This document shows, in pieces, positions 16,164-18,232 of a stretch of DNA of 18,232 nucleotides. The stretch comes from an uncultured Clostridia bacterium (GTDB taxonomy: Bacteria; Bacillota; Clostridia; Christensenellales; UBA1242), in NCBI GenBank assembly GCA_934772445.1, contig CAKVMJ010000024.1, forward strand, positions 1 through 18,232. Reading direction: 5' to 3'. Numbering within the stretch: position 1 is the first letter of the stretch; the number at the start of each line of letters is the position of its first letter. The notes under the pieces are model-generated. The model was not told the origin of the DNA. It worked only from the letters and a program-made list of their open reading frames with translations, and ran no database searches. The translations under genes and the position numbers were made by a program.

Positions 16164-16282
16164 GCAATGAGAGTTCGGTTTGAAAAATATTTTAAATATT
16201 TTTTAAATTTATAATTATATTCAATTTTTGATTAAAAACATTTTAAAAAACCAAATTCAAATCATTTTTACCTTAAAAAGAA

Positions 16283-16312
16283 AAAAGTTATGGCAATAAA
16301 TCCATAACTTTT
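16283..16312 (-). terminator. Terminator of the ogg-NYN operon
   Basis: An 11-bp stem (aaaagttatgg / ccataactttt) with an 8-nt loop is followed on the minus strand by T-rich sequence. It begins 5 nt after the NYN gene stop codon. Confidence 0.85.
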
Positions 16313-16317
16313 ATTTA

Positions 16318-17247
16318 TTAAATTGCATTTTTCATATCTTCAACGATATTTTGAAGTTCAACGAAAATTTGTTTAACTTCTTCGTTTGAACTCTTTAAGC
16401 CTTCGCCCTTATTTGTTTCAGTTTCAATTAAATTCTCAATATCTTTGATTAATTGCAATTTTTTAGGCATATCATCATTATTTGAGAAATCCAATTCTGT
16501 ATATCTATTTGTAATATCTCTTAAAATTTCGCCAAGATTATCATTTATACCAGTATCAATTTCCTCAACTGCTGGTTCTGCATCTTTTTCAAATAATGAT
16601 TCATCAACAACAATTTCTTGAGGTTTTAAAACATTGGCATTTTTATCATCTGCTTTTTGATGAGCTTTAACTGTTCTTGAAATTTCTTCTGTTTCTGTTG
16701 TTTTAGTTGTTTTTGAATAAGAACTACCACTTTTTTCAATTGGTTTAACTGGAGTTTTCTTTGTAATACTAGATGATTTCTTAGATTTTGGTTGATATGT
16801 TTCAACATCCATTCCTAAACTTACTAGATTAATATGAGCATCAAACATATGATAGTTTTGTTCTTGATAAGGTGTGTTTATATCAATCAATGTTCTACCA
16901 CTTGTTTTTAATTCAACCAACAATGGGATTAAATCTCCATCACCAGCAACAATACAATATGTATCAATCTCTGTTTTAGTATAATTCAATTTAATAGCAT
17001 CAACAATAATTCTAATATCTAATTGGCTAAATCTCTTTTTATACCTCATAAAAGGAGCTGTTTCATAGCCAAATTTTGTAATAGCATCACTCAAATAGAT
17101 ATGTTTTCTATCGTTATAACCATAGAATTTACAGTAAACAACTTCACCAATATCGTTTAATTTTGAATATAGCTCATTAAAAGCTTCTCCTCCAATTTTT
17201 ACATTATCAACATCGACAAGTAATGCAATCTTTTTAGTTTCAATCAT
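16318..17247 (-). CDS. NYN/LabA-like PIN-fold protein with helical C-terminal region
   Basis: The 309-residue cytoplasmic protein has a NYN domain of the LabA/DUF88 group at about 5-147, a PIN-like fold that in relatives acts as a metal-dependent RNase. The acidic residues expected at the metal site are visible: D12 and D14 in L-L-V-D-V-D-N, D77 and D83 in helix regions, and D103 and D105 in A-G-D-G-D-L-I-P-L. A low-complexity Lys/Ser/Thr/Glu linker (about 150-225) follows. The C-terminal 80 residues look helical and acidic and match no domain I know; they could bind a partner. The gene starts 14 nt after the ogg stop, and its AAGGAG overlaps that stop codon, so the two genes are cotranscribed. 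Nuclease activity is inferred from the family, and the substrate is unknown. Confidence 0.88.
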   Translation of the reverse strand: MIETKKIALLVDVDNVKIGGEAFNELYSKLNDIGEVVYCKFYGYNDRKHIYLSDAITKFGYETAPFMRYKKRFSQLDIRIIVDAIKLNYTKTEIDTYCIVAGDGDLIPLLVELKTSGRTLIDINTPYQEQNYHMFDAHINLVSLGMDVETYQPKSKKSSSITKKTPVKPIEKSGSSYSKTTKTTETEEISRTVKAHQKADDKNANVLKPQEIVVDESLFEKDAEPAVEEIDTGINDNLGEILRDITNRYTELDFSNNDDMPKKLQLIKDIENLIETETNKGEGLKSSNEEVKQIFVELQNIVEDMKNAI

Positions 17248-17261
17248 AACCCTTTTTCTCC

Positions 17262-18092
17262 TTATTGATTTTTCCTGCTCATTCTTTCATAGAATAAATA
17301 CTGCTGAGCGTAACCCGATAAGTTACCAAACAAACTAGAAAAGAAATCACTAACTTTTTTTGCTTCCATTTCCTTACCATAATTTTCTTTATATACTTTT
17401 TCAATCCAAGTATCTGTTGGGAAAACTTCTGTTTTGGAAAAACCAAACAACAAAACACAATCAGCCACTTTTCTTCCAACACCTTTTAGCATCATAAGTT
17501 TTTTCCTTGCCGACACAACATCTAAATTATAAATTTCATCTAAATTAAAATCTTCTAACTTTGAAATTGTATCCACCAAGTATTCCGACCTATATCCGCA
17601 ACCACATTTTCTAAAAAACTCCAAAGGAATTTCTTTTAATTGAGATAATGTTGGGAATGCAAAGTAATCTTCTTTTTTAGTTCCATAACCTTCGCAAATT
17701 TTTTCAATAGTTGATTTTATTCTAGGAATATTATTATTTGCAGAAATAATAAAACTAATTAGCATTTCAAGAGGGTCTTGCTTTAGAATTCTAATACCAC
17801 TACCAAACTTTATTGCAGGCTTTAGAATCTCAAATCCTCCTAAATCTGCTTTTATTTTAGCATAGTCCGTTTGCAAATCCAAATAATTTTGCATAAGTTT
17901 TGGGTTAGAACAATAAATTTTAGTGGTATTTTTCTGACAATATATAGTGGCTTTCTCACCCTTAAAATATAGTTTGAAGCCAAAATCCTCTACCTTAAAT
18001 CTAAAAACTTGCCCGCAAGATAAGGTTTGCATAATATTAAAATCATCTGAATTTTCAATCTCTATTCTATCATCAAAAATTTGATATTTCAT
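17262..18092 (-). CDS. ogg: 8-oxoguanine DNA glycosylase/AP lyase (OGG1 type)
   Basis: The enzyme removes 8-oxoguanine paired with cytosine and nicks the DNA by beta-elimination (base excision repair). The 276 residues contain the OGG N-terminal domain with S-C-G-Q-V-F-R-F (25-32) and the HhH-GPD core (about 105-270). The helix-hairpin-helix reads L-K-G-V-G-R-K-V-A-D-C, with catalytic lysine K208, followed by P-T-D-T-W with catalytic aspartate D227. The order matches human OGG1 K249/D268 and the bacterial OGG1-like enzymes of clostridia. There is no iron-sulfur cluster loop, as expected for OGG. The ribosome-binding site is weak (AAGAG directly before the ATG). A possible promoter (TTGATG 18127-18132, TAGGAT 18103-18108) overlaps the rpmA terminator and would leave almost no leader; otherwise transcription comes by read-through from rpmA. 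Confidence 0.94.
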   Translation of the reverse strand: MKYQIFDDRIEIENSDDFNIMQTLSCGQVFRFKVEDFGFKLYFKGEKATIYCQKNTTKIYCSNPKLMQNYLDLQTDYAKIKADLGGFEILKPAIKFGSGIRILKQDPLEMLISFIISANNNIPRIKSTIEKICEGYGTKKEDYFAFPTLSQLKEIPLEFFRKCGCGYRSEYLVDTISKLEDFNLDEIYNLDVVSARKKLMMLKGVGRKVADCVLLFGFSKTEVFPTDTWIEKVYKENYGKEMEAKKVSDFFSSLFGNLSGYAQQYLFYERMSRKNQ

Positions 18093-18120
18093 CTCTTATT
18101 CTATCCTATATTAAAAATTA

Positions 18121-18146
18121 AAAAGCCATCAAAATTGATGGCTTTT
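18121..18146 (-). terminator. Terminator after rpmA
   Basis: The stem aaaagccatc / gatggctttt with a 6-nt A/T loop is followed on the minus strand by T-rich sequence. It starts directly after the L27 stop codon and 29 nt before the ogg start codon. Confidence 0.85.
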
Positions 18147-18147
18147 A

Positions 18148-18232
18148 TTATTTACTTTCAACAATACTTACTTTTTTCTTTGTTTTTGTCTCTTGCTCAA
18201 ATTTAACTGTGCCATTTGCTAATGCAAACAAA
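18148..18232 (-). CDS. rpmA: 50S ribosomal protein L27, C-terminal end (partial)
   Basis: Only the last 27 codons and the stop lie in the window; the gene continues past its right edge. The tail reads L-F-A-L-A-N-G-T-V-K-F-E, then Lys-rich residues and V-S-I-V-E-S-K. This corresponds to the conserved C-terminus of L27 (L-F-A-L-x-x-G-x-V-K-F-E, a basic stretch, V-S-V). L27 is a large-subunit protein whose N-terminus reaches the peptidyl transferase centre; that part is not visible. In many Firmicutes rpmA follows rplU, which would be expected just outside the window. A clear terminator follows the stop. Confidence 0.88.
   Translation of the reverse strand, partial: LFALANGTVKFEQETKTKKKVSIVESK

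Larger units (their letters stand above)
15976..16317 (-). promoter_or_regulatory. Intergenic region: long leader and promoters of the GLUG-HdeD operon
   Basis: There is no gene in these 342 bases. On the minus strand they hold a strong distal promoter (16134-16163), a possible proximal -10 TATAAT (16016-16021, weak TTCAAA 18 nt upstream), a palindrome (16065-16083) and the ribosome-binding site GGAGG just before the start codon. At the far side lies the terminator of the NYN gene. From the distal promoter the leader would be about 150 nt. I do not recognise a riboswitch or T-box in it. Confidence 0.6.

Overview
The window is very AT-rich bacterial DNA with compact genes, mostly on the minus strand. 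Ribosome-binding sites are strong (AGGAG/GGAGG types) and sigma-A-like promoters can be read at several gene starts. The standard bacterial code fits: TGA ends the large protease gene and no in-frame TGA interrupts the other long genes, which argues against a Mycoplasma-type code. The L9 and L27 genes, the TM287/288-type ABC pair, a two-domain Sua5, the 8-oxoguanine glycosylase and the C-terminally anchored surface proteins together suggest a low-GC Firmicute, plausibly an uncultured host-associated (gut) Clostridia or Bacilli lineage. The lineage is inference only.

Layout from left to right. Positions 1-425 hold almost pure A/T intergenic DNA with hairpins and no gene. A 12-cysteine DUF1540-like protein (426-746, minus) diverges from rplI plus a six-helix Pr6Pr-like membrane protein (880-2070, plus). 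A bidirectional terminator separates these from a heterodimeric ABC exporter (2112-5782, minus). Next come rdgB (5956-6546, minus) and, divergently, an unrecognised six-helix membrane protein with a coiled-coil tail (6725-7420, plus). A second bidirectional terminator follows. Then comes an operon of a 1449-residue cell-surface M60-type zinc metallopeptidase and the tRNA t6A gene tsaC/ywlC, which overlap by ATGA (7514-12879, minus). Upstream of that lies an operon of an exported GLUG-type repeat protein and an HdeD/DUF308 membrane protein (12977-15975, minus), with an unusually long structured leader (15976-16317). The right end holds an ogg-NYN operon (16318-18092, minus) and the last 27 codons of rpmA (ribosomal protein L27).

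Functionally the window mixes housekeeping (L9, L27, RdgB, Sua5, OGG) with a surface-facing block (about 8.5-16.2 kb). That block encodes one anchored and one apparently secreted repeat protein of beta-helix type, one carrying a protease domain related to those that attack host glycoproteins. RdgB and OGG both deal with damaged purines, but they sit in separate transcription units.

I see no tRNA, rRNA, CRISPR array, insertion sequence, integrase or phage gene. The most interesting items are the domain architecture of the M60 protein, its coupling to an essential tRNA-modification gene, the internally duplicated GLUG protein with its regulated-looking leader, and the NYN nuclease-like gene paired with a DNA glycosylase. 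None of these by itself proves a new system.
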